Shown here: positions 1 through 7,869 of the stretch, one piece after another | Layout of the letters: each line of letters opens with the position of its first letter | How positions within the stretch are numbered: the first letter of the stretch is position 1 | Source of the DNA: CAMLDH01 sp966250375 | GTDB lineage: Bacteria; Pseudomonadota; Gammaproteobacteria; Burkholderiales; Burkholderiaceae_D | Direction of reading: 5' to 3' | Length of the DNA: 22,390 nt | NCBI GenBank assembly: GCA_966250375.1 | Contig: CBINHE010000064.1 | Span: forward strand, 1 to 22,390 | Translations under genes and position numbers: made by a program | Notes under the pieces: model-generated | What the model was told of the DNA's origin: nothing | The model's input: the letters and a program-made list of their open reading frames with translations, nothing else | Database searches by the model: none

Positions 1-26
1 TAAAATTGAGTTTCATATTTGTGTAT

Positions 27-117
27 AACCCTATGGGTTAGGGTGGGGATGGGTTAAGTCCGTAGCGTAAAACCCATCCCCATCCCAGCCTTCCCCTTGA
101 AGGGGAAGGAGCTCGAA
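27..117. repeat. REPIN-like palindromic doublet, copy 1
   Basis: Two inverted arms face each other. The left arm at 37-56 (GGTTAGGGTGGGGATGGGTT) matches the reverse complement of the right arm at 71-90 at 17 of 20 positions. The right arm runs into a perfect 21-nt hairpin at 89-109 (CCTTCCCCTT, G, AAGGGGAAGG), followed by GGAGCTC. The left side carries a shorter palindrome at 27-39 (AACCC TAT GGGTT). The same layout recurs at 1318-1447, so this is a dispersed intergenic repeat and not a gene-specific structure. Such doublets in proteobacteria are usually mobilised in trans by RAYT transposases; none is present here. Confidence 0.8.
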
Positions 118-223
118 CAGTACCCGTTGAATGTTTTCTTCTGTAATCGAACGCTTGCCTTCATGTTCATGCATGAGGGCACGCTCGGATGTGGCAGCGG
201 CAGACATATAAAGGTGAAATAGC

Positions 224-904
224 ATGCTTCTTTCGATCCCTGATGTTTTGACTGTCGAACAAGTGCGCCACTGCCGCGCGGTGCTGGATGCCGCCGACTG
301 GATAGATGGCCGCGCAACGGCTGGCTATCAAGGCAGCAAGGTCAAGGACAATCTGCAATTGCCAGAGCATTCGCCGGCATCGCGTGAGCTTGGCGAATTG
401 ATCCTGGCGGCGCTGGAGCGCAATCCGCTTTTCATCAGTGCTGTCTTGCCGGCGCAAGTCTATCCGCCGCTCTTCAATCGCTACGATGGCGGCAAGAATT
501 TCGGCGATCACATCGACAATGCTGTGCGCCTGATTCCAGCCACCGGCAACAAGATTCGCATCGATGTATCGGCCACACTGTTCCTTGCTGAACCCGACGA
601 GTACGATGGCGGGGAGCTGCTGATCGAAGATACCTATGGCGTCCATTCTGTCAAGCTTCCGGCTGGCCATATGATCGTTTATCCGGCCACCAGCCTGCAT
701 CGCGTTACGCCGGTGACCCGAGGCATGCGGCTGGCGTCATTTTTCTGGATACAGAGCATGATTCGCAACGATGGCCAGCGCACGCTGCTGTTCGATATGG
801 ATACCGCGATTCAGCGTCTGAACCAAACCGGCGCCGACGAACGCGCGCTGGTGCAACTGACCGGTAGTTATCACAACCTGTTGCGCATGTGGGCCGAAAT
901 GTAA
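224..904 (+). CDS. piuC: Fe(II)/2-oxoglutarate-dependent dioxygenase, PiuC/YbiX family (PKHD-type hydroxylase)
   Basis: The 226-residue length is exactly usual for this family. The double-stranded beta-helix iron site is visible: His96-x-Asp98 (within GDHIDNA) and distal His159 (SLHRVTPV), with Arg169 placed to bind 2-oxoglutarate. The family is annotated as a PKHD-type hydroxylase, is often iron-starvation induced, and lies next to TonB-dependent siderophore receptors (piuA, fiu) in other proteobacteria. Its physiological substrate is not settled. A receptor partner, if present, would lie left of this window. The ATG at 224 has AAGGTG about 7 nt upstream and the N-terminus matches the usual family start, so the start is firm. 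The gene is convergent with the Rieske ferredoxin gene (42-nt gap). Confidence 0.93.
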   Translation: MLLSIPDVLTVEQVRHCRAVLDAADWIDGRATAGYQGSKVKDNLQLPEHSPASRELGELILAALERNPLFISAVLPAQVYPPLFNRYDGGKNFGDHIDNAVRLIPATGNKIRIDVSATLFLAEPDEYDGGELLIEDTYGVHSVKLPAGHMIVYPATSLHRVTPVTRGMRLASFFWIQSMIRNDGQRTLLFDMDTAIQRLNQTGADERALVQLTGSYHNLLRMWAEM

Positions 905-946
905 AACAACGACATCCAGCTTCTCCGTATCGCCGTGCGCGCGATG

Positions 947-1267
947 TCAATCCCACCGTGCGTCGCGCACCTGCACCATGCCGTCTTCGACACGTACCGG
1001 AAAGGTCGCGACGTCTTCATATGCAGGCGGTGACAAAACCTCGCCGGTTTTGATGGAAAAGCGGGCACCGTGGCGTGGGCAAACGATTACATCGCCTTCC
1101 AGCGCACCGCCGGTCAGGATGCCTCCGTCATGGGTGCAGATGTCTTCAATTGCGTAGTAGCGGCCATCGAGATTGAAGACGGCGACTGGCGTGCCGTCGA
1201 GGTCGGTCGTGCGCAAGGTGCCGACGGAGAAATCGGTTTGTGCGGCAACGGTGATCCAGTCTGACAT
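947..1267 (-). CDS. Small Rieske [2Fe-2S] ferredoxin (non-heme iron oxygenase ferredoxin-like)
   Basis: A 106-residue single-domain Rieske protein. Counting from the ATG, the cluster motifs are Cys44-x-His46 (DICTHDGG) and Cys63-x2-His66 (CPRHGARF), the standard two-Cys/two-His ligand set. It has no signal peptide or membrane segment, so a soluble electron carrier is expected. Such ferredoxins serve ring-hydroxylating oxygenases, and similar genes commonly close betaproteobacterial suf operons. Here it is codirectional with the suf genes but separated from the last one by a REPIN-like repeat (1318-1447). The ATG at 1267 is preferred over an in-frame GTG at 1276 because AGAGGTG sits 6 nt before the ATG, while the GTG has no ribosome site. 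Its redox partner is unknown; the Rieske oxygenase at 19182-20282 is a distant candidate. Confidence 0.9.
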   Translation of the reverse strand: MSDWITVAAQTDFSVGTLRTTDLDGTPVAVFNLDGRYYAIEDICTHDGGILTGGALEGDVIVCPRHGARFSIKTGEVLSPPAYEDVATFPVRVEDGMVQVRDARWD

Positions 1268-1317
1268 CCGATTCACCTCTTAACGTTAACAAAAGTCGTT
1301 TGATAGACAAAGGAATT

Positions 1318-1447
1318 CCCTCCCTTTCAAGGGGAGGGTTAGGGTGGGGATGGGTTAAAAGCAGCAAGAGGCACCTCAATCCTCCAGCAAGAGACAAGAT
1401 GAACCCCATCCCCATCCCAGCCTTCCCCTTGAAAGGGAAGGAGCTCA
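1318..1447. repeat. REPIN-like palindromic doublet, copy 2
   Basis: Second copy of the element at 27-117. A hairpin at 1318-1338 (CCCTCCC...GGGAGGG) leads into the arm at 1336-1356 (TTAGGGTGGGGATGGGTT core). A spacer of about 45 nt follows, then the opposing arm at 1402-1422 and a hairpin at 1421-1441 with GGAGCTC after it. The spacer is unrelated to copy 1, whose arms are only 14 nt apart. The element fills most of the 228-nt gap between the sufT-like gene and the Rieske ferredoxin gene. It could fold in the suf transcript and attenuate or stabilise mRNA there. Confidence 0.82.
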
Positions 1448-1495
1448 AACCTCTGCCTGCTTAGATTCTCAATGGAGACAAACAGACCGCTCGCT

Positions 1496-1843
1496 TCAAA
1501 GCAAGCCCAACTCCAGTCTCGTCTCCTCCGTCAGAAAATCAATGCTCCACGGCGGGTCCCACACCAACTTGACGTCTACATCGCTCACGCCGGGAACTTC
1601 GCGCAGCCGCGATTCGACCACATCGGGAAAGGTGCCGGCAACCGGACATGCCGGTGCCGTCAGCGTCATGTCGACATTGACCTTGCCTTCGGCGTCGATG
1701 TCGAGCGCATAAATCAATCCAAGATCAAAGATGTTGACCGGAATTTCCGGGTCGTAAATCGTGCGCAATGCAGCGATCACGTTATTTCTGATCTGCTCGG
1801 CCGGCGTCTGATCGATTGCTTCTTCGGAGCTTGAATGATCCAT
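1496..1843 (-). CDS. sufT: SufT-like / MIP18 (DUF59) Fe-S cluster assembly factor
   Basis: A 115-residue protein with the DUF59/MIP18 signature: DPEIPVNIFDLGLIY at 31-45 and TAPACPVAG with Cys66. Family members act in maturation of Fe-S proteins, SufT in bacteria and the CIA factor MIP18 (CIAO2) in eukaryotes; Cys66 corresponds to the conserved, functionally important cysteine. The gene starts 3 nt after the sufU stop, which makes cotranscription and probable translational coupling with the SUF operon nearly certain. It is the last tightly packed gene of the operon; a repeat follows it. The symbol sufT is assigned from family and context. The length is close to a minimal DUF59 domain with a short acidic N-terminal extension. 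Confidence 0.88.
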   Translation of the reverse strand: MDHSSSEEAIDQTPAEQIRNNVIAALRTIYDPEIPVNIFDLGLIYALDIDAEGKVNVDMTLTAPACPVAGTFPDVVESRLREVPGVSDVDVKLVWDPPWSIDFLTEETRLELGLL

Positions 1844-1846
1844 TAT

Positions 1847-2293
1847 TTACTCCGTCTTTACAGGAGTGCGCTGGTCTTTCAGTGCTGCATGCAGCGTATG
1901 CCAGGCCAGCGTCGCGCACTTGATGCGCGCGGGGAATTCGCGCACGCCGGCCAATACTTCCAGCTTGCCCAACGCCGGATGCGGCACGGTTTCCACATCG
2001 GTCACCATATGATGAAAGTCGTCGAACAGGTGCTCGACCTCGGCAACTTTCCGGCCTTTCAGCGCCTCGGTCATCAATGACGCGGATGCAGTCGAAATCG
2101 CACAGCCCACGCCCTCGAAGCTCAAGTCCTGGATGATGTCATCTTCGACTTTCAGGTAGACGGTTACCTGGTCGCCGCATAGTGGGTTGTAGCCCTCCGC
2201 CTTATGGTTGGCACAGCCAAGCGCATGGCAATTGCGCGGTTTTCGGTAGTGATCGAAAATCACTTCCTGATAAAGTTCTCGCAAGTCGTTCAT
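1847..2293 (-). CDS. sufU: SufU-type Fe-S scaffold / sulfur-transfer protein (NifU N-terminal family)
   Basis: A 148-residue protein with the three conserved cysteines of the IscU/SufU fold: Cys39 (NPLCGD, with Asp41), Cys64 (GVGCAIS) and Cys126 (RIKCATL). The insert between the second and third cysteines is longer than in IscU, which points to SufU, the zinc-dependent sulfurtransferase that accepts persulfide from SufS. No SufE is encoded nearby, consistent with SufU filling that role. Its ATG overlaps the sufS stop (ATGA at 2290-2293). The sufT-like gene follows after 3 nt. Whether it serves mainly as a scaffold or as a sulfur shuttle cannot be read from sequence. Confidence 0.93.
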   Translation of the reverse strand: MNDLRELYQEVIFDHYRKPRNCHALGCANHKAEGYNPLCGDQVTVYLKVEDDIIQDLSFEGVGCAISTASASLMTEALKGRKVAEVEHLFDDFHHMVTDVETVPHPALGKLEVLAGVREFPARIKCATLAWHTLHAALKDQRTPVKTE

Positions 2294-3552
2294 GGTTGAA
2301 ACATCTCCTGTACCTCGCGTAATCCCGCCACCAGCGCATCCACTTCCGCATGCGTGTTGTACAACGCGAACGATGCGCGCGCGGTGCCGGCAACATGAAA
2401 ACGCTGCATCACCGGCATCGCGCAGTGATGACCGGCGCGGATCGCGATGCCGGCGCGGTCTAGAATCGTGCCGATGTCGTGCGGATGGATGCCGTCGAGC
2501 GTGAATGACAGAATGCTGGCCTTGTGGTGCGCAGCGCCGATGATGCGCAGGCCCGGTATGTCGGAAACAAGATCCGTCGCATAAGCGAGCAGCATGCTCT
2601 CATGCGCGGCAATCGCATCGATGCCGATGGCCGAGACATAATCGAGCGCCGCGCCCAAGCCGATGGCGCCGGCGATATTCGGCGTACCCGCTTCGAACTT
2701 GTACGGCAAGTCGTTGTACAGCGTCTTTTCAAACGTGACCACGCGGATCATGTCGCCGCCACCCTGATAGGGCGGCATGGCATTCAACAGTGCGGCTTTG
2801 CCATACAACGCGCCGATGCCGGTCGGCCCGAAAATCTTGTGTCCGGAAAATGCGTAAAAATCGCAATCGAGCTGGCGTACGTCAACCCGCAGATGCGAGA
2901 TCGCCTGTGCTCCGTCGAGCAGTACCGGCACGCCATGCGTATGTGCCAGTTCGATGATGCGTTTTACGGGCGCAATTGTGCCGAGCGCATTCGACAGATG
3001 CGTAACCGCAACTAATTTTGTGCGCGCATTTAATAACTGCGCATAGGCGTCGAACATGAATTCGCCGGCATCGTTGATCGGCACGACTTTCAATGTTGCG
3101 CCGGTTTGTTCGCACACCATTTGCCACGGCACGATATTGGAGTGATGCTCCATCGCGCTGATGATGATTTCATCGCCGGGCTGCAAACGCGGCCGCGCGT
3201 AGCTTTGCGCAACCAGGTTGATCGCCTCGGTTGTGCCGCGCACGAAGATGATTTCCTCGCTATGCGCGGCATTCATGAAGTGCCGCACCTTGTCGCGCGC
3301 CGCCTCGAAATCGTCGGTCGCGCGCTGACTCAATGCATGCACGCCGCGATGCACATTCGCATTGATGCAGCGGTAATACTCGCTCTCCGCATCAATCACC
3401 GCTTGCGGCTTTTGCGTGGTGGCGGCATTGTCGAGATAGATCAGCGGTTTGCCATGCACCTCCTGCCGCAGGATCGGGAAATTGTTGCGCCACGCCATGA
3501 CACCCGGTTTCGTATCCGCCCAGCGGCGGAGGATTTCACTGTCGATTTTCAT
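2290..3552 (-). CDS. sufS: Cysteine desulfurase SufS (class II, PLP-dependent)
   Basis: A 420-residue aminotransferase-fold class V enzyme that removes sulfur from L-cysteine, giving alanine and an enzyme persulfide. Visible landmarks are the N-terminal YLDNAATTQKP (39-49), the His pair at 136-137 (MEHHSN) near PLP, Asp213 (LLDGAQ), the PLP Schiff-base Lys239 (SGHKIFGPTGIG), and the catalytic Cys377 in RAGHHCAMP, the short-loop signature of group II SufS enzymes. A ~15-residue N-terminal extension precedes the usual start; the ATG at 3552 is kept because it overlaps the sufD stop as ATGA. Downstream sufU overlaps the end of sufS in the same way. Persulfide is expected to pass to SufU and then to SufBCD. 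Confidence 0.96.
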   Translation of the reverse strand: MKIDSEILRRWADTKPGVMAWRNNFPILRQEVHGKPLIYLDNAATTQKPQAVIDAESEYYRCINANVHRGVHALSQRATDDFEAARDKVRHFMNAAHSEEIIFVRGTTEAINLVAQSYARPRLQPGDEIIISAMEHHSNIVPWQMVCEQTGATLKVVPINDAGEFMFDAYAQLLNARTKLVAVTHLSNALGTIAPVKRIIELAHTHGVPVLLDGAQAISHLRVDVRQLDCDFYAFSGHKIFGPTGIGALYGKAALLNAMPPYQGGGDMIRVVTFEKTLYNDLPYKFEAGTPNIAGAIGLGAALDYVSAIGIDAIAAHESMLLAYATDLVSDIPGLRIIGAAHHKASILSFTLDGIHPHDIGTILDRAGIAIRAGHHCAMPVMQRFHVAGTARASFALYNTHAEVDALVAGLREVQEMFQP

Positions 3553-4880
3553 GTCAGTTCCCTGATACGCTCGCCTTGCGGCAGCCTGGCAAACAAAATT
3601 TGTTCGAGCCGGGCGCGCAAGGATGCGATACGAATGCGTTCGATGACGTCATGCGCGAACGCATGCACCAGCAAGCTGCGCGCCATCGTCTCTTCGATGC
3701 CGCGCGAACGCAGATAAAACAGTTGCTCGTCATCGAGCTGGCCGACCGTCGCACCGTGCGTGCATTTCACATCGTCGGCGTAGATTTCCAATTCCGGCTT
3801 GGTGTCGATTTCGGCGTCTCTGGAGAGCAGCAGATTGTGGTTCGCCTGATGCGCATCGGTTTTTTGTGCGCCCGGATGCACGATCACCTTGCCGTTGAAT
3901 ACCGCTCGCGCCGCGCCGTCAAGAACGCCGCGATAATATTCGCGGCTGCTGCCGTTCGGTTGATGATGGTCGATGCGGGTATGGTGATCGACATGTTGCC
4001 GTCCATTTGCCAGATACAAGCCATTGAGCGTCGCGCCGCAGCCGGGCGCGTCGAATGCAGTAGTGATGTCGTTGCGCGCCAGCGCCGCGCCAAGCGAGAT
4101 TGAATGCGATGCAAGGTGGCTGTCGCGATTTTGCATCGCATGGATGCCGGCGACATGGAACGCTTGCGTTGCTTCCTGCTGCAGTTTGTAGTGTTCGATG
4201 GACGCATTGTCGGCAGTGAAAATCTGGGTCACGGCGTTGGTGAAATATTCAGCGCCATCGACGCCGGCGTAATGTTCGATGACGGTTGCTTGCGCACCTC
4301 GTTCCGCCACGATCAGGTTGCGCGGGTAGATCGCAGCGTTCGCGTGGGTCGCCAGGAACAGCAGGTGGATCGGCGCTTCGACCACGGTATCGCGCTGTAC
4401 GCGCAAGCACGCCCCATCCGTCATCAGCGCGGTATTGAGCGCGCCGAAAGCGGTTTGCAAATGCGTATCGCACAGATACGGCTCCAGCACATCTGGCGTA
4501 TGGTCCAGCATGCCGGCGAGGCTCTGCAGCGCCACGCCGGACGGCAATTGGCCGGGCAATGACAATGCGGCCGAGTAACGTCCGTTGACGAAAACCAGCA
4601 AGTGGCCGGCCTGGCTGTCGAAGGCGAGATTGGTCACCCATGCGGCGACCGTCGTATCGCTGGCGCCGTCCGTAGCCAGTGATGCGAAATTTTTCCTTTC
4701 GAGCGCGGCGACACTGGTGTATTTCCAGTCTTCGTCGCGGGTAGTCGGAAAACCGGTTTGCGCAAAACGCTCCAGCGCGCCGCTGCGCACCTGGTTCAGC
4801 CACGGCACTCGTGCGCCAGGCAAGACGTCCGCCATGCGCGCGAAATCGGCAAGATAGCGATCTCTGGCGAGAGTACTCAT
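3549..4880 (-). CDS. sufD: Fe-S cluster assembly protein SufD
   Basis: A 443-residue SufB/SufD-family beta-helix protein. It forms the SufBC2D scaffold with SufB and the ATPase SufC. The C-terminal core is clear: HQANHNLLLS (344-353), then DDVKCTHGATVG with Cys373 and His375, matching the cluster-forming cysteine/histidine region of E. coli SufD, and DEQLFYLRSRG (384-394). The N-terminus shows the typical helical domain with FPTTRDEDWKYT (44-55). The start codon overlaps the sufC stop (ATGA at 4877-4880) and its own stop overlaps the sufS start, so the subunits are probably made by coupled translation. Confidence 0.96.
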   Translation of the reverse strand: MSTLARDRYLADFARMADVLPGARVPWLNQVRSGALERFAQTGFPTTRDEDWKYTSVAALERKNFASLATDGASDTTVAAWVTNLAFDSQAGHLLVFVNGRYSAALSLPGQLPSGVALQSLAGMLDHTPDVLEPYLCDTHLQTAFGALNTALMTDGACLRVQRDTVVEAPIHLLFLATHANAAIYPRNLIVAERGAQATVIEHYAGVDGAEYFTNAVTQIFTADNASIEHYKLQQEATQAFHVAGIHAMQNRDSHLASHSISLGAALARNDITTAFDAPGCGATLNGLYLANGRQHVDHHTRIDHHQPNGSSREYYRGVLDGAARAVFNGKVIVHPGAQKTDAHQANHNLLLSRDAEIDTKPELEIYADDVKCTHGATVGQLDDEQLFYLRSRGIEETMARSLLVHAFAHDVIERIRIASLRARLEQILFARLPQGERIRELT

Positions 4881-5662
4881 AACGCCAATCCTCCGTTCGC
4901 GATAATGTCGCTCTTCATCGACGCTTCACCCAGCCCGCTGTAGCCGTGCTCTTCCAGCTCCAGCGCCAATTCCTTGCCGCCCGATTTGACGATTCTTCCT
5001 TGCGACAATACATGGATGACATCCGGCACGACATAATTCAGCAGGCGCTGATAGTGCGTGACCACAATCATCGCGCGTTCCGGACTGCGCAATGCATTGA
5101 TGCCTCCGGCGACGATTTGCAATGCGTCGATGTCGAGTCCGGAATCGGTCTCGTCGAGGATCGCGAGCGTCGGCTCCAGAAGCGCCATTTGCAGGATTTC
5201 GTTGCGCTTTTTTTCGCCGCCGGAAAAGCCTTCGTTGACCGAGCGATACAGCAGGTCGTCGCTCATATCCATCAACTTCATCTTTTGCTTGATCAGACCG
5301 AGAAATTCGATCGCATCCAGTTCGGGCAAGCCGCGATGCCGGCGGATATTGTTCAACGCCGCTTTCAACAAATAGACATTGCTAACGCCGGGGATTTCAA
5401 CCGGATACTGAAAAGCCAGAAAAACGCCTTCGCGTGCGCGTTCCTCCGGCGCCATGCTCAACAGATCGCGCCCTTGGTAGCGCACCTCGCCGCCGGTGAC
5501 GTGGAAGGTTTCGCGTCCGGCCAGCACTTGCGCCAGCGTGCTTTTGCCGGAGCCGTTCGGCCCCATGATCGCGTGCACTTCGCCTGCGTTGACGGTCAAA
5601 TCAAGACCGCGCAAGATCGGTTTGCTATCGACGCTGACTTGCAGGTTCCTGATTTCCAGCAT
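4877..5662 (-). CDS. sufC: Fe-S assembly ATPase SufC (ABC-type)
   Basis: A 261-residue ABC ATPase. Walker A is GPNGSGKST at 34-42, the Q-loop glutamine is Gln85, the signature FSGGEKKR spans 146-153, Walker B LAILDE ends with Asp170-Glu171, and the switch histidine is His203 (VVTHYQ). FSGGEKKRNE is the SufC-specific form of the signature. SufC powers conformational change of the SufBC2D scaffold. The open frame extends 34 codons upstream into sufB, but the ATG at 5662 is chosen: MLEIRNLQV is the canonical SufC start and AAGGA lies about 8 nt before it. The start is 11 nt after the sufB stop. Confidence 0.97.
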   Translation of the reverse strand: MLEIRNLQVSVDSKPILRGLDLTVNAGEVHAIMGPNGSGKSTLAQVLAGRETFHVTGGEVRYQGRDLLSMAPEERAREGVFLAFQYPVEIPGVSNVYLLKAALNNIRRHRGLPELDAIEFLGLIKQKMKLMDMSDDLLYRSVNEGFSGGEKKRNEILQMALLEPTLAILDETDSGLDIDALQIVAGGINALRSPERAMIVVTHYQRLLNYVVPDVIHVLSQGRIVKSGGKELALELEEHGYSGLGEASMKSDIIANGGLAL

Positions 5663-5673
5663 GATGTTTTTCC

Positions 5674-7122
5674 TTAACCGACGCTGCCTTCCAGGCTCAC
5701 GCTCATCAGCTTTTGTGCTTCCACCGCAAACTCCATCGGCAATTCCTTGAACACTTCCTTGCAAAAGCCATTGACGATCATCGACACGGCGTCTTCCGCC
5801 GAGATGCCGCGCTGCCGGCAGTAAAACAACTGGTCTTCGCCGATGCGCGAGGTCGATGCCTCATGTTCGACGCGCGCGGTCGGGTTTTTTACCTCGATGT
5901 ACGGAAACGTATGCGCGCCGCTTTGATCGCCCAATAGCAGTGAATCGCATTGCGTGTAATTGCGCGCGCCTTCCGCTGACTTCAAGACCTTGACCAAACC
6001 GCGATAGGCGTTTTGCCCGTGTCCGGCGGAAATGCCCTTGGATACGATGGTGCTGCGCGTATTGCGGCCGATGTGAATCATCTTGGAGCCGGTGTCGGCT
6101 TTTTGCCGGTTGTTGGTCAGCGCCACCGAATGGAATTCGCCGATCGCGTTGTCGCCGCGCAGGATGCAACTCGGATACTTCCACGTGATGGCGGAACCGG
6201 TCTCGACTTGCGTCCACGAGATATGGGAATTGGCGCCGCGGCAATCGCCGCGCTTGGTGACGAAGTTGTAAATGCCGCCTTTACCTTCCTTGTCGCCCGG
6301 ATACCAGTTCTGCACTGTCGAATACTTGATGCGCGCATTGTCCAGCGCCACCAATTCCACCACGGCTGCATGCAACTGGTTTTCGTCGCGCATCGGCGCG
6401 GTGCAGCCTTCCAGATAGCTGACGTACGCGCCTGCATCGGCGATGATCAGCGTGCGCTCGAACTGGCCGGTATCCTTCGCATTGATGCGGAAGTAGGTCG
6501 ATAGCTCCATCGGGCAGCGCACGCCGGGCGGGATGTAACAAAACGAACCGTCGGAAAAAACCGCCGAATTGAGCGTAGCGAAAAAATTGTCGGTGTACGG
6601 CACTACCGAGCCCAGATATTGTTGCACCAGGTCAGGATGCTCGCGTACCGCATCGGAAAACGAGCCGAAGATGATGCCGAGTTCGCTCAGCTTTTCCTTG
6701 AACGTGGTGCCCACCGAAACGCTGTCGAATACCGCATCGACTGCGACGCCAGCCAGCATTTCGCGTTCTTTCAACGGCACGCCGAGCTTCTCGTAGGTCC
6801 TCAGCAATTCCGGATCGACTTCATCCAGACTCTTCGGCCGGTCCTTCAAGGATTTGGGTGCCGAATAGTAAATAATGTTCTGGTAATCGATCGGCGGATA
6901 GTGCGCGGTGGACCAAGTCGGTTCGGTCATCGTCAGCCAATGATGGAAAGCTTTCAAGCGCCACTGCAGCATGAATTCCGGTTCGTTCTTTCGTGCCGAG
7001 ATCATGCGTATCGTGTCCTCGGTCAATCCGGGCGGTACCGTATCGACTTCCAGATCGGTGACGAATCCGTGCCGGTATTCATCGGCGATGAGTTCGTTGA
7101 GACTGCTTGCTTGCTCTGTCAT
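5674..7122 (-). CDS. sufB: Fe-S cluster assembly scaffold SufB
   Basis: At 482 residues this is standard length for SufB. Family landmarks include CYIPPGVRCPMELSTYFRIN (195-214), EGCTAP with Cys240, the QNWYPGDKEGKGGIYNFVTK block (271-290), and NYTQCDSLLLGDQSGAH with Cys392, which corresponds to the E. coli Cys405 that receives sulfur. EDQLFYCRQRGI (429-440) is the SufB version of the C-terminal motif. SufB is the main site of nascent cluster formation on SufBC2D. It is the first structural gene of the operon, 18 nt after the regulator stop, and is followed by sufC after 11 nt. Confidence 0.97.
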   Translation of the reverse strand: MTEQASSLNELIADEYRHGFVTDLEVDTVPPGLTEDTIRMISARKNEPEFMLQWRLKAFHHWLTMTEPTWSTAHYPPIDYQNIIYYSAPKSLKDRPKSLDEVDPELLRTYEKLGVPLKEREMLAGVAVDAVFDSVSVGTTFKEKLSELGIIFGSFSDAVREHPDLVQQYLGSVVPYTDNFFATLNSAVFSDGSFCYIPPGVRCPMELSTYFRINAKDTGQFERTLIIADAGAYVSYLEGCTAPMRDENQLHAAVVELVALDNARIKYSTVQNWYPGDKEGKGGIYNFVTKRGDCRGANSHISWTQVETGSAITWKYPSCILRGDNAIGEFHSVALTNNRQKADTGSKMIHIGRNTRSTIVSKGISAGHGQNAYRGLVKVLKSAEGARNYTQCDSLLLGDQSGAHTFPYIEVKNPTARVEHEASTSRIGEDQLFYCRQRGISAEDAVSMIVNGFCKEVFKELPMEFAVEAQKLMSVSLEGSVG

Positions 7123-7140
7123 AAATGTTCTCCAACGCTC

Positions 7141-7617
7141 CTATGGAAGCGTGATCGCTGCTTTCTTGCGCGATGAACGTGTCGATTGGATGCCACGAAT
7201 GTCCACCGGTTCTGCCACCGGTTCAATCATCTGCTCCAGCGTGATTTTCTCCAATGCTTGCAGCACGACACGATTGACGCGTTGCCAGTTCGCACGCACC
7301 GGACAGCTGCTTTCTTGCGTACATAAACCGGACGCGATACTGCATTCGGTCAGGCCGATCGGACCATCCATTGCGCTGATGATTTGCGCAACCGAAATTT
7401 GTGCCGGCGGCCGCGCCAGCATGTAGCCGCCGCGTACGCCGCGCAGCGAAATGACCAAACCCTCGCGTGTCAGTATCTTTAGAATTTTGCTCACGGTCGG
7501 CACCGGGACGCGAATGATGGCCGCGACTTCGGCAGCGCTTTGCAGCTGTTCCGGCTGACCTACCATCGTGGTCAGGATCAAGGTGCCATAGTCGGCCAGC
7601 TTGCTCATTTTCAGCAT
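7141..7617 (-). CDS. Rrf2-family SUF operon regulator (IscR/SufR-like)
   Basis: A 158-residue Rrf2-type winged-helix protein. The DNA-binding domain occupies about 1-75 (LADYGTLILTTM, then VPVPTVSKILKILTREGLV as helix-turn-helix and RGVRGGYMLARP as wing). Three cysteines, Cys92, Cys99 and Cys105, sit where IscR binds its [2Fe-2S] cluster, so Fe-S-responsive control of the downstream suf genes is expected. This matches the family usually called SUF system Fe-S assembly regulator. The ATG at 7617 is preferred over an internal ATG three codons on, since GGAAGGGG lies about 8 nt upstream. A candidate operator is 27-43 nt upstream (7644-7660). Autoregulation is inferred. Confidence 0.93.
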   Translation of the reverse strand: MLKMSKLADYGTLILTTMVGQPEQLQSAAEVAAIIRVPVPTVSKILKILTREGLVISLRGVRGGYMLARPPAQISVAQIISAMDGPIGLTECSIASGLCTQESSCPVRANWQRVNRVVLQALEKITLEQMIEPVAEPVDIRGIQSTRSSRKKAAITLP

Positions 7618-7643
7618 GAATCGTCCCCTTCCGTTTTAATTGG

Positions 7644-7676
7644 GACTAATTCAGTACTGATTGGTTCCGGATTCAA
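7644..7676 (-). promoter_or_regulatory. Candidate suf promoter with IscR type-1-like operator core
   Basis: The plus strand reads GACTAATTCAGTA at 7644-7656, matching the central IscR type-1 pattern GACTRWWWYAGTC at 12 of 13 positions; the outer parts of the long consensus do not match. TCAGTACTGA (7651-7660) is itself a perfect palindrome. On the minus strand a TTGAAT box (7671-7676) stands 17 nt before TGAATT (7648-7653), a weak sigma-70-like pair that would place the operator over the -10 region. The site lies directly upstream of the regulator and suf genes. The promoter assignment is tentative; the operator core is the stronger part. Confidence 0.5.
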
Positions 7677-7869
7677 CCATGCGTTTTTGAAAGCGGGGCA
7701 GGTTCGATGCAAAGCCCGATGTGGTCTTGATGTTCAATAATTTGATCAGTGTGCAGAGATGCACAAGGGCGAGTTCAATGACCTTGCCCAAGCGCGAATC
7801 CTGCATCACCGTGTGCGGCTGGCAATACTGAAAAGCGAAAAATTTCGGGAGTGGTGAGCGGAGAGTATG

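Noticed and set aside
31..225. Short open frames through the repeat at 27-117 (peptides with LPLQGEGWDG and HPHPNP)
   Set aside because: The peptides are translations of the REPIN-like repeat; a similar peptide is produced by the copy at 1318-1447.
1472..1834. 120-codon frame (+) opposite the sufT-like gene
   Set aside because: The minus strand has the conserved DUF59 motifs and operon spacing; the plus frame has none.
5663..5764. 34-codon N-terminal extension of SufC
   Set aside because: It overlaps sufB and is unlike SufC N-termini; the ATG at 5662 has a good ribosome site and the canonical sequence.
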